A stretch of 64,000 nucleotides of DNA from Prosthecobacter gellanilyticus (GTDB lineage: Bacteria; Verrucomicrobiota; Verrucomicrobiia; Verrucomicrobiales; Verrucomicrobiaceae). The stretch covers positions 90,390 through 154,389 of the forward strand of contig NZ_BKAG01000014.1 in assembly GCF_007992435.1 (NCBI RefSeq), read 5' to 3'. The position numbers and the translations under genes are program-made. The notes beneath the pieces are model-generated. The model saw only the letters and a list, made by a program, of their open reading frames with translations, was not told where the DNA came from and made no database searches. How positions within the stretch are numbered: position 1 is the stretch's first letter; each line of letters opens with the position of its first letter. Below are positions 1 to 8,097 of this stretch, piece after piece.

Positions 1-1
1 G

Positions 2-643
2 GCAGATTCCCTCCAGCGTCGGTCGGCCAAAGCTCTGAAACATCTGAGTGGGGGAGACGTCACGCAGGCTGAGCAGAAGTTTAAGGGCAAGGTCGACATT
101 CACGGTAGCTTCTTCATTGTGATCACCTCTAACGGTGAACTGCGCGTCAGCTGCGAGAATGATGAAGGTGCATGGCTCGATCGCCTGCTAATTTTAGACT
201 TTCAGAAAGCACAACTTTGCAAGCGCAGTGCCAACTACGCTGATCAACTACTTGCAACAGAGAGCGAGGGTATCCTCAACTTTTTCATTGAAGGTGGACA
301 GGAGTTTCTGCGGGAAGTCGCAAAACACGGAACTATCCGGACGAATCCTGACCAAGTTCGCCGCGCCTTTAATCTCATCGTCCTTGCGTCGAAGAGTCTC
401 GATATCTTCGTTGCTTTGCACGTGGCTAAAGCTCCAAGCGAGGCTCTCTCGAACGACATGATCATCCGCAAGTATGTTGAGTTCTGCCGGTGCAATGACG
501 TCACCCCGGCATCGTCTCATGTTGTCTATGCACGACTGCCAGACCTCATGCTTCACATTCACGACTCCACCCAGAGCACGCGAATGAATGAAGGGGGCGG
601 GAGCAACAAGGCCTACGCTGACGTTACATTCATCGATGTCTAG
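2..643 (+). CDS. C-terminal part of an SF3-type primase/helicase (5' truncated by window edge)
   Basis: The reading frame is open from the first bases of the window and ends at a TAG at 641-643, so only about 213 C-terminal residues are seen. The visible start includes a hydrophobic strand ending in TSN followed shortly by DEGAWLDRLLI. This matches motif C (sensor Asn) and the arginine-finger region of superfamily 3 helicases found in phage and plasmid primase-helicases (D5/DUF5906 type). The rest is helical with no motif I recognise. A GTG at 119 could be mistaken for a start, but coding character continues upstream of it. The winged-helix gene and iteron array that follow fit a replication region. 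Family assignment is an inference from two short motifs; the Walker motifs would lie outside the window. Confidence 0.6.
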   Translation, partial: ADSLQRRSAKALKHLSGGDVTQAEQKFKGKVDIHGSFFIVITSNGELRVSCENDEGAWLDRLLILDFQKAQLCKRSANYADQLLATESEGILNFFIEGGQEFLREVAKHGTIRTNPDQVRRAFNLIVLASKSLDIFVALHVAKAPSEALSNDMIIRKYVEFCRCNDVTPASSHVVYARLPDLMLHIHDSTQSTRMNEGGGSNKAYADVTFIDV

Positions 644-663
644 CAGCGGAAACTAACAAGCAA

Positions 664-697
664 AGCCACCTCCTTCACCCCGAGGAGTGAGGTGGCT
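664..697 (+). promoter_or_regulatory. Perfect 9-bp stem-loop overlapping the start of the winged-helix gene
   Basis: AGCCACCTC at 664-672 is the exact inverse of GAGGTGGCT at 689-697, with a 16-nt loop holding GAGGAG. The right arm contains the GTG start codon (692-694) of the next gene. Folding would hide the start while exposing the GAGGAG ribosome site. No T-run follows, so a simple terminator is less likely. A translational control element or a protein-binding operator are both possible. Confidence 0.4.
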
Positions 698-1375
698 AAT
701 ACGCCTGGGCCACTAATTGATGATCCCCAGGCCCCTCTAAATAAAATCGTTCCCACGCTCATGTCCAGACCACACTCTTTCTCTCGGTCGTTCGCACGCG
801 GCCACTCCGTCAATGGAGCCATCATTCTCAAGCACCTTGGATACAAAGTAGGAAGGAGCAAAAATTGGAGAAACGAGAAGCAATGGTGCTATAATTCAAC
901 CCAGGAACTGGCAAAAAAAATGCCATACCTTAGCCCTTCCGCCATCGATGCAAATATCAGAAAGTTGAAGGCGAAAGAGGTCCTGGAAATTGGATGCTAC
1001 AATAAGTGGAAGCAGGACAGGACACGATGGTTTCATGTCCCCGCACATATTAGAAACGAAGTCGATAAGGACTTGGTCAGCTTTGATCCCAATGATGCTC
1101 GCACACACGGAGTGCCCGCAGCTGTGCTTCTATTCAATCTCCGCTATTGGATCAAGAAAGAACTCAAGAAGGCAACCGATACCAATGTAGCTCACGAGAT
1201 GTCTCCATCGGAACTGAATAGGCATCTCCCATTTTCAGTTTCCACCATCAAGAGTGCGTTGAAGACATTGGAAAAGGCTGGAGCCATCATCAGGACCTCC
1301 AAAAACATGTCCGAATATTCTCTGCCGCCGGGTGAAATGCAGCAGTTGAGACGTGAAGCTAAGCTCAAAACCTAA
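692..1375 (+). CDS. Winged-helix DNA-binding protein, candidate replication initiator or regulator
   Basis: 227 residues from a GTG at 692, preceded by GAGGAG; an ATG at 761 is an alternative that removes a weakly conserved-looking leader. Two helix-turn-helix-like segments are visible. One is at about residues 66-100 (ELAKKMPYLSPSAIDANIRKL), the other at about 175-210 (SELNRHLPFSVSTIKSALKTLEKAG). Each is followed by a short basic wing. Tandem winged helices are the architecture of many plasmid Rep proteins and also of phage replication-region regulators. The gene ends inside the first iteron of an array of about 21-bp repeats, which supports a role in binding them. Exact family not recognised. 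Confidence 0.55.
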   Translation: MANTPGPLIDDPQAPLNKIVPTLMSRPHSFSRSFARGHSVNGAIILKHLGYKVGRSKNWRNEKQWCYNSTQELAKKMPYLSPSAIDANIRKLKAKEVLEIGCYNKWKQDRTRWFHVPAHIRNEVDKDLVSFDPNDARTHGVPAAVLLFNLRYWIKKELKKATDTNVAHEMSPSELNRHLPFSVSTIKSALKTLEKAGAIIRTSKNMSEYSLPPGEMQQLRREAKLKT

Positions 1376-1476
1376 CCAGTCAGAATCAGGATGGAATCAG
1401 TTGGAATCTGGATGCCCCTAACAAATGCAGGATGAGTTCGGTCAGGATCAGGACGCAATCAGTCAGAATCAGGATG
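1374..1476 (+). repeat. Array of five ~21-bp iterons (putative replication origin or operator)
   Basis: Units end with GGATG/GGACG at 1393, 1414, 1434, 1455 and 1476, a spacing of 20-21 bp, two helical turns. The best copy is AATCAGTCAGAATCAGGATG (1457-1476). Copy 1 (1374-1393) shares its last 16 bases exactly; copy 2 (1395-1414) and copy 4 of the five (1436-1455) are diverged; the middle unit (about 1415-1435) is the most degenerate. Helically phased direct repeats directly behind a winged-helix gene are typical of plasmid iterons bound by Rep proteins. The 22 bases from here to the next GTG start could also carry its promoter. Confidence 0.6.
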
Positions 1477-1498
1477 ACATTACCCCTTGTAAACCTTT

Positions 1499-2731
1499 GT
1501 GAAACCATTGGAAGATCCATTGAAAGCACATTTAAAAGAAGTCCGCGAAGCGGAGTCTCTTCAAAATAACATTCATCATGCCAGTGTTGATCAGTCACAA
1601 GAGCTCATCCTGTGTGATGCAAAACCCATGCCTGGCTCCGCCGTTGATGCAGAGTGCAATCTCATAGATGCAGACCCTCCTCCAGACGAAATTATTGATA
1701 ATTCACTCACTGAGGTCATCATGGCATTACGGTTAGAGCATGATCATCTCGTCACTCTCGACGACATCAAAGATGAAGTCTTCAATGTTGATGAGCTAAC
1801 TATTTCCGAGACTGCTTACACATGGGATCAGGTCATGACGGCTAATGATGAATTCGGTCCGGCCTTTGATTTGATCAGCACACCTCATGAACCTCGTGCT
1901 GCCAACATTGCCTGTGCTCTCAGAGATTTCATCAAGACGGCAAATCCTGAATTAATTGAGCACTTGGTTAAATGCCGTGATCCGGATGAATTACTTCGCC
2001 TCCTTGCAGATGACTATTTGAACTACTTATCTGAGCATTGGAGCCGTCGATTTCGATCTGATCATTTCGATGAGGAGTTCACCAAGGAGCGTGCATTTTT
2101 TGCCGCACTTGAATTGCTCGTCTTAGGGTTCCAGCAAACCGATCCTTCAGAAGGCAAATGTGGGTTCGCTCCTTGGCATATCAGTTTGGTTCATGGTGCC
2201 ATTGTGGATCATTCAAAACTGGCCGATAAGGCGCGAGAGGACTTGTTGGTGGCTCGGGTGCACACTATTTATTGGGACCGTCGTGATCAGTCTGCCAGTC
2301 CAACTCGCCATCAACAGGATGACGCCAGATTGTCCCCAGTTCAGAGGTGTAGAGTCCTGAAGAACGCCTTGATCGAACGAGTGAAGACAGGAGCTCTAAT
2401 CACTCGCAAATATCGCAACTCAAAGGGGGAAATTCAATGCGTGGGAGTTAATTTCCGTCCTCTCCTTGTTTTTAGAGAGGGTGATCTGACGGCAGCAGAG
2501 AAGACGTTCAAAGATTATCCCGGCACAAGCGTGAATGACTTGCTGATCATCATTGATAACTGCGTGCGAGTCAAAGTTGATATGATGACCGGAAATGGGT
2601 ACGACAAAGACCCATCTTGGCATGCTGAGAAAGGTGCCGTCTTATCTTTTCTCTTCAAACATTTGGACACGATCACGCAACAGTTAAAAGATCGATATGC
2701 CTATGACTACACCAAGCTTTTGAAGGCTTGA
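1499..2731 (+). CDS. Unrecognised 410-residue protein of the replication region
   Basis: Starts at a GTG just after the iteron array and ends with a TGA at 2729-2731. The first 110 residues are acidic and low in structure. Residues about 120-410 look globular and mostly helical (KTANPELIEHL, LRLLADDYLNYLSEHW, FFAALELLVLGFQQTD), with a basic patch near ALITRKYRNSKG. No catalytic motif, transmembrane segment or zinc site is visible. Base composition is clearly more AT-rich than the genes right of 59.8 kb. Position behind the iterons and a winged-helix protein suggests a replication or partition partner, but there is no direct support. The start is uncertain because no good ribosome site precedes it. 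Confidence 0.5.
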   Translation: MKPLEDPLKAHLKEVREAESLQNNIHHASVDQSQELILCDAKPMPGSAVDAECNLIDADPPPDEIIDNSLTEVIMALRLEHDHLVTLDDIKDEVFNVDELTISETAYTWDQVMTANDEFGPAFDLISTPHEPRAANIACALRDFIKTANPELIEHLVKCRDPDELLRLLADDYLNYLSEHWSRRFRSDHFDEEFTKERAFFAALELLVLGFQQTDPSEGKCGFAPWHISLVHGAIVDHSKLADKAREDLLVARVHTIYWDRRDQSASPTRHQQDDARLSPVQRCRVLKNALIERVKTGALITRKYRNSKGEIQCVGVNFRPLLVFREGDLTAAEKTFKDYPGTSVNDLLIIIDNCVRVKVDMMTGNGYDKDPSWHAEKGAVLSFLFKHLDTITQQLKDRYAYDYTKLLKA

Positions 2732-3061
2732 CGTTTCCAGCACTTTAGAATCGTTGACACCCCTTTCCGCTGTCACCATCCTCAACCTTCTCCAGAACAC
2801 CTCAAAACTCATCTGAGAGCAAAGCAGACGGCATCCAGGGAACTTGGAATGAGGTCCACCAATCATCCATCCGATCCAGCTGCAGAATCCTCATGGCAAA
2901 GCAGACAAAGCTGTACATCGGCCGGCAATTTTGATATCATAGAATAACCGTTGATAATTCATGATTATTCACTCGCTGCCAACACAGTGAGCGCGGGATG
3001 AGTGGCTCTCTTTTGAGGCCATTCGATTCGTGACGGCTAGCGTAAAAGTAGAATAGCTAAA
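2732..3061. other. Intergenic stretch, no gene supported
   Basis: No convincing coding frame. An AT-rich part at about 2930-2975 (around gttgataattcatgattatt) may hold a promoter for the following gene, but no paired -35/-10 boxes could be assigned. Confidence 0.4.
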
Positions 3062-3484
3062 TTGAAACTGAACAAGGCAATATCATACGAGGCACCAGAA
3101 GGATGTCTCAGAGGCACAATAGTAGGCGCAGCACTGAACGAGGACTTCAAGAATGGGAAGACGAGAGAAAACCTCCGCATCACCATCGCCGTAGATCCCC
3201 TCCCCCACGATCCAATCCATGACTTTCGTGTTCGGGCTGACTACTGGGGAAATCAGAACAATGGCCTCCTTGAAGATCTCTTTCGGATTCTAGGGTCTGA
3301 AGTAGTGAACCTGACGGATGAGGAGGGAAATATCCTCTCATCGAAACTCTCGATGCTGGAAGGAAAGCGAGTGAAGTTTAATGTCACTCATGAACAAAGG
3401 CCTGGGTTTGCTATTCCGTTCAGGAAGGTCACCAACTTGAGACCACTTGAATCAGAGAGCCTATCCTTGCTTGCGAGACTTTAA
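3062..3484 (+). CDS. Small unrecognised protein, 140 residues
   Basis: Begins at a TTG at 3062; the frame is closed upstream by TAG at 3038-3040, so the start cannot lie much earlier. The sequence alternates short strands and turns (CLRGTIVGAAL, LRITIAVDPL, DFRVRADYW, RVKFNVTHEQRPGFAIPFRKVTNLRPL), suggesting a beta-barrel of OB-fold size. An accessory single-strand DNA-binding role would fit its place beside replication genes, but this is only shape-based inference. No ribosome site of normal strength is seen. Confidence 0.5.
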   Translation: MKLNKAISYEAPEGCLRGTIVGAALNEDFKNGKTRENLRITIAVDPLPHDPIHDFRVRADYWGNQNNGLLEDLFRILGSEVVNLTDEEGNILSSKLSMLEGKRVKFNVTHEQRPGFAIPFRKVTNLRPLESESLSLLARL

Positions 3485-3502
3485 ATGGGATCGACCAATG
3501 GT

Positions 3503-3535
3503 TCTCCAGTGCTCATGAAATGTGGGCACTGGAGA
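3503..3535 (+). terminator. 10-bp perfect stem-loop downstream of the 140-residue gene
   Basis: TCTCCAGTGC (3503-3512) pairs with GCACTGGAGA (3526-3535), 18 bases after the stop at 3484. It lacks a long T-run, so it may slow rather than strictly end transcription. The remaining 3536-3761 holds no supportable gene. Confidence 0.5.
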
Positions 3536-3761
3536 GGCCTTGAACGTGGATTTCTGAAGGTGCATTTTGCCGACAGCTTTTTCGTGATGCGACTTGAATC
3601 AAAGTTGCCCAGGAGAAGCTAAGTTTTTCACCTACCCGTCAATGTACAAATCGATAGGCTTCAACTTTCTTTAAAAGCGGCATTTCTGGATCCATGCCTC
3701 ATCAGGATTCAAAGCGACTTTTCCGGCTCCACACGAAATCGTCGTCTAGCTGAGTTTTAAT

Positions 3762-3797
3762 AAAAAGGGGAGAAGTCAATCAGATGCCTTCTCCCCT
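3762..3797 (-). terminator. Intrinsic terminator of the H1-like gene
   Basis: Read on the minus strand, AGGGGAGAAG (3797-3788) and CTTCTCCCCT (3775-3766) form a perfect 10-bp stem followed by TTTTATT. It lies 9 bases after the stop of the minus-strand gene at 3806-4090. Confidence 0.85.
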
Positions 3798-3805
3798 GCT
3801 TGAAC

Positions 3806-4090
3806 TTAGTCTGTCGCTTTCTTCGATTTTGCCCAACGCTTCCGCTGCGCCTGGGCAATTTTTTCTTTAGCTTCAGGTGACATAACTCGCTTCACCTTCT
3901 TTTTGGCAGGGATGCTTTTGACTGCATCACCACTACTTGCAGAAGCCTTTGTACCAGGCTTGCGACCACGTTTAGCTCCTGCGGATTGTCCTAACAGACT
4001 GGAAAGTTCAGCCTGTAACTTTTCGATCTGTTCATGAATTTCAACAGCACGTTTGAGCTGTTCCAACGATAACACGGTGTTCTTTGCCAT
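3806..4090 (-). CDS. Small basic histone H1/AT-hook-like protein
   Basis: 94 residues. Residues 1-32 form a heptad-rich helix (LSLEQLKRAVEIHEQIEKLQAELSSLL in outline), likely a dimerising coiled coil. The rest is Lys/Arg/Ala/Ser-rich with an AT-hook-like KRGRKPGTK and a final MSPEAKEKIAQAQRKRWAKSKK segment. That tail is common in small nucleoid-type proteins of Verrucomicrobiota and Acidobacteriota. Role inferred: DNA-binding, chromosome- or island-compacting protein. It is followed by a strong terminator and stands alone on the minus strand. Confidence 0.65.
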   Translation of the reverse strand: MAKNTVLSLEQLKRAVEIHEQIEKLQAELSSLLGQSAGAKRGRKPGTKASASSGDAVKSIPAKKKVKRVMSPEAKEKIAQAQRKRWAKSKKATD

Positions 4091-4190
4091 AGGCCTTAAT
4101 TAACCGGCATCATTCGCGGGGCGTCAAGATCTACTGAAGGTAGGTGGCTGAACTCAATATCCTGCGAGCTGCTGCGTCTGAGATCTCCTA

Positions 4191-4643
4191 CTACTCATCG
4201 GCCAGCGCTTCACGGGCTACTTTGATACGCATTGCCTCCACAAGCTCGATCTGTCGAAGCGCAGCTGTTTCCAATTCTGGAAGGTTTAGACCAACATCCA
4301 CAACGTGCAGGGATCGCCATAAACGAAGCTTTCCTTCAATCCCTAATGCCAGCACTTCCAAAGCTTCAAGGCGTCCCAGTGCAGCATTTCCGGCTTTCAA
4401 TTTTCCAAGCAGTAATTTCTCGACAGACCACGCTCCCGCATTCTTCAATCCGCTCTCATCTCCGCCTAGCCGTTCGTTCAGTTGTTTGAGGGTCGACTGA
4501 TCATTCCGGATTTGATCTCTCAACGTCGTAAGCTGCTCGATGTCGCCGGAAGCAGACGAAATGAGTGAGTCGAGCAACTCCAAGGCAGCGACCGAACCCG
4601 CAAGATGGTCGGTGAGGTAAGTGATGAGATTTTTATGGTTCAC
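4191..4643 (-). CDS. Unrecognised helical protein, 150 residues
   Basis: GTG start at 4643 (frame reads MNHKNLITYLTDHLAGSVAALELL). Nearly all of it is predicted helix, with a heptad-like central part (LTTLRDQIRNDQSTLKQLNERL) and a second helical half ending in VAREALADE. No signal peptide, metal site or enzyme motif. It faces the same way as the 170-residue gene upstream of it, which has a similar helical composition and may be a partner. Its 3' part overlaps open frames on the other strand that look like shadows. Function unknown. Confidence 0.5.
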   Translation of the reverse strand: MNHKNLITYLTDHLAGSVAALELLDSLISSASGDIEQLTTLRDQIRNDQSTLKQLNERLGGDESGLKNAGAWSVEKLLLGKLKAGNAALGRLEALEVLALGIEGKLRLWRSLHVVDVGLNLPELETAALRQIELVEAMRIKVAREALADE

Positions 4644-4757
4644 GGTTTTGAAAAAATGTTTCTGGCGGATCAGCGGTAGAGGAGCCAGATGGCCCCACGC
4701 TTGGCCAATACGTAGGAGGCCCCGACGTCATGCCCCTAATAGCCACGTGTGTAAGGT

Positions 4758-5270
4758 TTAGCGCGACTCACACGCTCCTGGCGTAGCGGTCTCGACGCTT
4801 GGCTTGGCGCTAGAGGTCGGAACACGTGTGGCTTCTTGGACTAAATCCAGCCCTAATGCGTTTAGCTTCGCAGTAAGGTCACGAATCACGATGCGAAGGG
4901 TCAGGCATTGATTGATAGTTTCTTGCAAATCAGATTGCGGCCGCGGCTTCTCTGTCCTTGCAAGCATAGCAGTCAAGAGCTGCGAATGTGCTGCCTTGAG
5001 CAGCGCGATTTTCTCATCTAAATCGGCAACAACGAAAATGATCTCACTCTCCGTTGGCCCGTTAAAACTTCCGGCGCGGAGCAGACCATGAAATTGGTCC
5101 GCTATTGTTTCAGCGCTGGTAAGCCTCGCCTCATTCAAGACGATTTCTTTTTGAATGTGAAGTGACATGGTCGGACGGATAAACACTGGTTGGATTGACG
5201 CTTTTCTCGATGCTCCTTCAGATCCGATGTGGTTTGCCGCGTAGGCATGGCGCAAGTTATCCACGGCCAT
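4758..5270 (-). CDS. Unrecognised helical protein, 170 residues
   Basis: ATG at 5270; an internal ATG at 5168 (MSLHIQKEIVLNEARL) could be the real start since the first 34 residues look less ordered. The body is helical with a repeating hydrophobic pattern (AETIADQFHGLLRAGSFNGPTESEIIFVVADLDEKIALLKAAHSQLL; then a second long helix) and a disordered Ser/Thr/Ala tail. It precedes the 150-residue gene on the same strand, 114 bases apart. No recognised family. Confidence 0.45.
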   Translation of the reverse strand: MAVDNLRHAYAANHIGSEGASRKASIQPVFIRPTMSLHIQKEIVLNEARLTSAETIADQFHGLLRAGSFNGPTESEIIFVVADLDEKIALLKAAHSQLLTAMLARTEKPRPQSDLQETINQCLTLRIVIRDLTAKLNALGLDLVQEATRVPTSSAKPSVETATPGACESR

Positions 5271-5448
5271 CTGAAATCTACTTCGAAGGGTCTGACATGG
5301 TTGACGAAACTTCTGAGACTATGCGGGTATGTTGCGGCGAATAGTTCAAGCCTCACTCACATGGCCCAGCTATTGGGTGGCATCTGAGACATGGCTCGTG
5401 TGGGGCGTGAGGCCGCACTGGACCTCACGCCGATGGCACGCTCTCGGC

Positions 5449-6408
5449 TCAAGACTTCGGCAACGTGACCACGATGAGAGCTTCTTTCTTGTCGACTTTC
5501 ATCTTCTCCGCTTTGAAGGGACCAGGGATCGTGAGGAGCTGTGCATACTGGGTCCGCTGCTGAGTGTAGCCCTGGCTGTTATCGCTCCTAGCAGCCTCTT
5601 CATTTTTTGCCTCGATTCTTACGGTGGCCCCTTCGACCGTCACATTCACGTTCTCCATATTGCGGTCTGGAAGGTAAGCGCGGATAACATATTTATCGGC
5701 CTCTTCCTGAAGATCGACGGTTGCTCCAAATCGCGGGCTGTCGAAGAAGTCTCGCAAGCCATCGTCAAAACGGAATTCGTGGAATGATTCGTTGAAAATA
5801 CGATCCATTTCCCGCCGCATCTTTTCCATGCGGGCAAAGACGTCCTGCTCCCGCTGGTCCAACGGAGCATAGGGCACAATGGGATGCCGTTTTAACGTCT
5901 CTAGCGAATCTGCGACGTCAGTCCCCTTGGGCACAGTGACCACGATGACGTGATCGGCCTGTTTGCGTTCCACCTGGATTGGCTTTCCAGATTGGGCCTG
6001 TTCCAACTTGATCACCTGTTCATAGCGACCCGCGCCACTTTCGGCCGGGGCGTTGATGTGCAGTGAGTTGCCGTCCTTTCGGATTTCCACGGATTCCAAG
6101 GTGCGGCCCGGAAGATGCAAGCGCACCATGTAGCTATCCTGCTTCTCCCTCAGATCCACCGAGGCCGTCGAGCTAGACTGCTCCTCGGCGGCACCCTTAA
6201 CAGTTCCCCAGGAGTCACGGAATATGTTGGACATCTCATCCTGCCATCGTTTCATCTTCTCCATAAAGCCGGGCGGAGCCTGCTCTTTTTGGGGAGGAGT
6301 TTTTGGGTCCTCCGCCAGACCTTGAAGGGTAATAAAGGATACAAAACCCGCCACACACAGCACAGCAACCATGTGGCGAACAAAGGTAAGTTGGATGTGA
6401 GTTTTCAT
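5449..6408 (-). CDS. Exported Hsp20-family protein with two alpha-crystallin domains
   Basis: 319 residues from the ATG at 6408, chosen because it directly precedes a signal peptide: MKTH, a hydrophobic run of about 20 residues ending near LQGLAED. Two alpha-crystallin domains follow a Met-rich linker. The first is at about 85-175 (VDLREKQDSYMVRLHLPGR to IVVTVPKG), the second at about 220-319 (VDLQEEADKYVIRAYLPDR to LIVVTLPKS, the C-terminal end). Hsp20 proteins hold unfolding clients. A signal peptide would place this one in the periplasm, which is uncommon, and the doubled domain is also unusual. It lies 69 bases downstream of a second hsp20 gene in the same direction, with a stem-loop between them. 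Confidence 0.85.
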   Translation of the reverse strand: MKTHIQLTFVRHMVAVLCVAGFVSFITLQGLAEDPKTPPQKEQAPPGFMEKMKRWQDEMSNIFRDSWGTVKGAAEEQSSSTASVDLREKQDSYMVRLHLPGRTLESVEIRKDGNSLHINAPAESGAGRYEQVIKLEQAQSGKPIQVERKQADHVIVVTVPKGTDVADSLETLKRHPIVPYAPLDQREQDVFARMEKMRREMDRIFNESFHEFRFDDGLRDFFDSPRFGATVDLQEEADKYVIRAYLPDRNMENVNVTVEGATVRIEAKNEEAARSDNSQGYTQQRTQYAQLLTIPGPFKAEKMKVDKKEALIVVTLPKS

Positions 6409-6444
6409 TGGATGATGTTGGTAAAGTTTAAAGGGATGGGTGAA

Positions 6445-6467
6445 GGGCAGGCACAAAAGGCCTGCCC
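6445..6467 (-). promoter_or_regulatory. Stem-loop between the two hsp20 genes
   Basis: GGGCAGG (6445-6451) pairs with CCTGCCC (6461-6467), extended by one C-G pair, in the 69-base gap between the cytoplasmic-type hsp20 and the exported one. There is no clear T-run on the minus strand. It may act as an attenuator or an mRNA-stability element giving unequal expression of the two genes. Confidence 0.45.
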
Positions 6468-6477
6468 ATTCTTGCAA

Positions 6478-6933
6478 TCAGCTAACTTTTACTTGGATCT
6501 GTTTGGGTTTGGCTGACTCGCTTTTGCGAACCCGGACGCGGAGCACACCATTTTTGAAGTCGGCGGTCACGCTTTCGGGGTCAGCGTCGTCAGGAAGCGC
6601 GAAGCTGCGTGAGAAGCCGCCATAAGGGCGTTCCACCCTGTGATAGCGAAGGTCCTCCCTGCCCGCCTCGAACTTGCGTTCACCGCTCAAAGTGAGCATG
6701 CCGCCTTCCAAGGTGACGTTGACATCTTCCTTGTTCACGTCAGCTATCTCGACGGCGATCCGGTATTCTTGTTCATCTTCCATGATATCCACTAGAGGCA
6801 TCCATGCCGGACCGGAGGATGAACCATTGGAGTTTTCACGATGGTTCGCGGTGGTGTTGAAGGCACTGCGAATACGATTCTGGAATTCCTCGAGCTCACG
6901 CAGCGGATTCCAGCGAACGAATGTGTTATTCAT
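6478..6933 (-). CDS. Small heat-shock protein, Hsp20 family
   Basis: 151 residues from the ATG at 6933 (MNNTFVRWNPLRELEEFQNRI), the usual N-terminus of bacterial Hsp20. The longer frame to 7020 adds an arginine-rich, unlikely leader. The alpha-crystallin domain covers about residues 40-140 (PLVDIMEDEQEYRIAVEIADVNKEDV, LTLSGERK, YGGFSRSFALPDDAD, NGVLRVRVRK). It ends with a short basic tail in which an I-x-V (IQV) motif is present for oligomer contacts. It is an ATP-independent chaperone, likely the first gene of a two-gene heat-shock operon. Confidence 0.9.
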   Translation of the reverse strand: MNNTFVRWNPLRELEEFQNRIRSAFNTTANHRENSNGSSSGPAWMPLVDIMEDEQEYRIAVEIADVNKEDVNVTLEGGMLTLSGERKFEAGREDLRYHRVERPYGGFSRSFALPDDADPESVTADFKNGVLRVRVRKSESAKPKQIQVKVS

Positions 6934-7358
6934 GTTGTATGGTAGGGATGTGGATAGCGACAGTTGCCGGCACCGCTGGGCTATCCTTCCAGCAATCCGG
7001 GGGCACCTGACCTCCTGCACTCTTTCTCGAGCGCGGAAGCGGCACTCGATTTTCTGCCCTCATCAAAAGGCGTGCCAAAAGCTTTCCCCAGAGGAGGCCG
7101 TCAGCCTGACAAGTTTTGAGAGAAAAATTGGCACATTATCTGTCACAATTGTGAAGACCATATCTCATCAAGCACGCCCCAATTTAGAACACAGTTGCCG
7201 CCTGATGTTGCAGTCTTTGCTCGATGGAAAGGGCTATCGGGGCTGCAGGGTCAAGTTATGACACTCTCGTTTTCATCTCTGTAGACCGTCCTGCCCCCAT
7301 AGACAAAATTGAGAGAAAGCAAGAGCCAATAGTTGACAAGAAATAAGAGGTAAACACG
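6934..7358. promoter_or_regulatory. Intergenic region upstream of the hsp20 pair
   Basis: No gene supported. It must hold the hsp20 promoter (minus strand) and one for the small gene at 7359 (plus strand). A TTGACA lies at 7333-7338 on the plus strand, but no matching -10 box is apparent at the usual distance. No CIRCE repeat was found. Confidence 0.4.
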
Positions 7359-7577
7359 GTGCTTGGTCGCCGTATGAAATTCATTCAATTCGATCAATCC
7401 GGACACTCCGTTTTCATCAACATTGACCACATCGTACAAGCCAAGTGGGAACCGAAAAAGAAGGTTTTGAGCCTTACGCTCGCCAATCAGACCAGTATTC
7501 TTCATCTGGCTGATCCTGTATCTTCATCGGTAAAAGAGGTGCTTGAAGGGCAGGTGTTTCGCATCGCCGCTATCTGA
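7359..7577 (+). CDS. Small unrecognised protein, 72 residues
   Basis: Starts at the GTG at 7359, which has AAGAGG eight bases upstream; the ATG at 7374 has no ribosome site. The protein is beta-rich (MKFIQFDQSGHSVFINIDHIVQAKWEPKKKVLSLTLANQTSILHLADP) and resembles short strand-dominated domains that sense or bind within larger complexes. No partner is evident. Function unknown. Confidence 0.5.
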   Translation: MLGRRMKFIQFDQSGHSVFINIDHIVQAKWEPKKKVLSLTLANQTSILHLADPVSSSVKEVLEGQVFRIAAI

Positions 7578-7812
7578 CCCGCTTTACAGGTGCCACTGCG
7601 GCACTACGGAGTTCAGGCCTTTTACTTCAGGGATGCTCTCACGGGCAGTAAGCTCGTGCCCTCGTGTCGTCGCTTGCAGGCTGTGGCTAGTACGGCTCCA
7701 GAGCACACACTTTTGAAAGATTGCAGGCACCTACGGTGTTTGGGTGAACATCACCCAAATTCGGTACAATGCTACCCGTAATTCTTTCTCAGTGGCTCCC
7801 ACATTCTGTCAA

Positions 7813-8088
7813 ATGACCAAGACCTTGGCCCAGTGGGGAGAACATGTGCAGATCAATATCAGTGACCGGCCAATCGAGGCTTGGTGGTCCTGCCCTTTTT
7901 GTAACCAAACCTTTAACGTCGCTGTCCGGGATACCAAAGAAGCTGGCGTGTTGTTGGCCAAGCTAGCGTTCATGGACCACATGGAAGAACACCATTCTGA
8001 GAAAATAGGTGATACCCGAAGGTCGGGCAAACTGCAGCGCGATAGGAGCCTGTCATCCAAGCCTAAGCCGAAGCAGGACGGAGTTTGA
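7813..8088 (+). CDS. Small zinc-finger-like protein, 91 residues
   Basis: Start chosen at ATG 7813 (MTKTLAQWGEHVQINI); the frame also opens at 7744. A C2H2-like metal site is suggested by WWSCPFCNQTF and, about 25 residues later, FMDHMEEHHSE. The tail is basic (KLQRDRSLSSKPKPKQDG). DNA or RNA binding is a reasonable inference. It is followed after 9 bases by the 94-residue gene in the same direction. Confidence 0.5.
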   Translation: MTKTLAQWGEHVQINISDRPIEAWWSCPFCNQTFNVAVRDTKEAGVLLAKLAFMDHMEEHHSEKIGDTRRSGKLQRDRSLSSKPKPKQDGV

Positions 8089-8097
8089 ATGTAAGAG

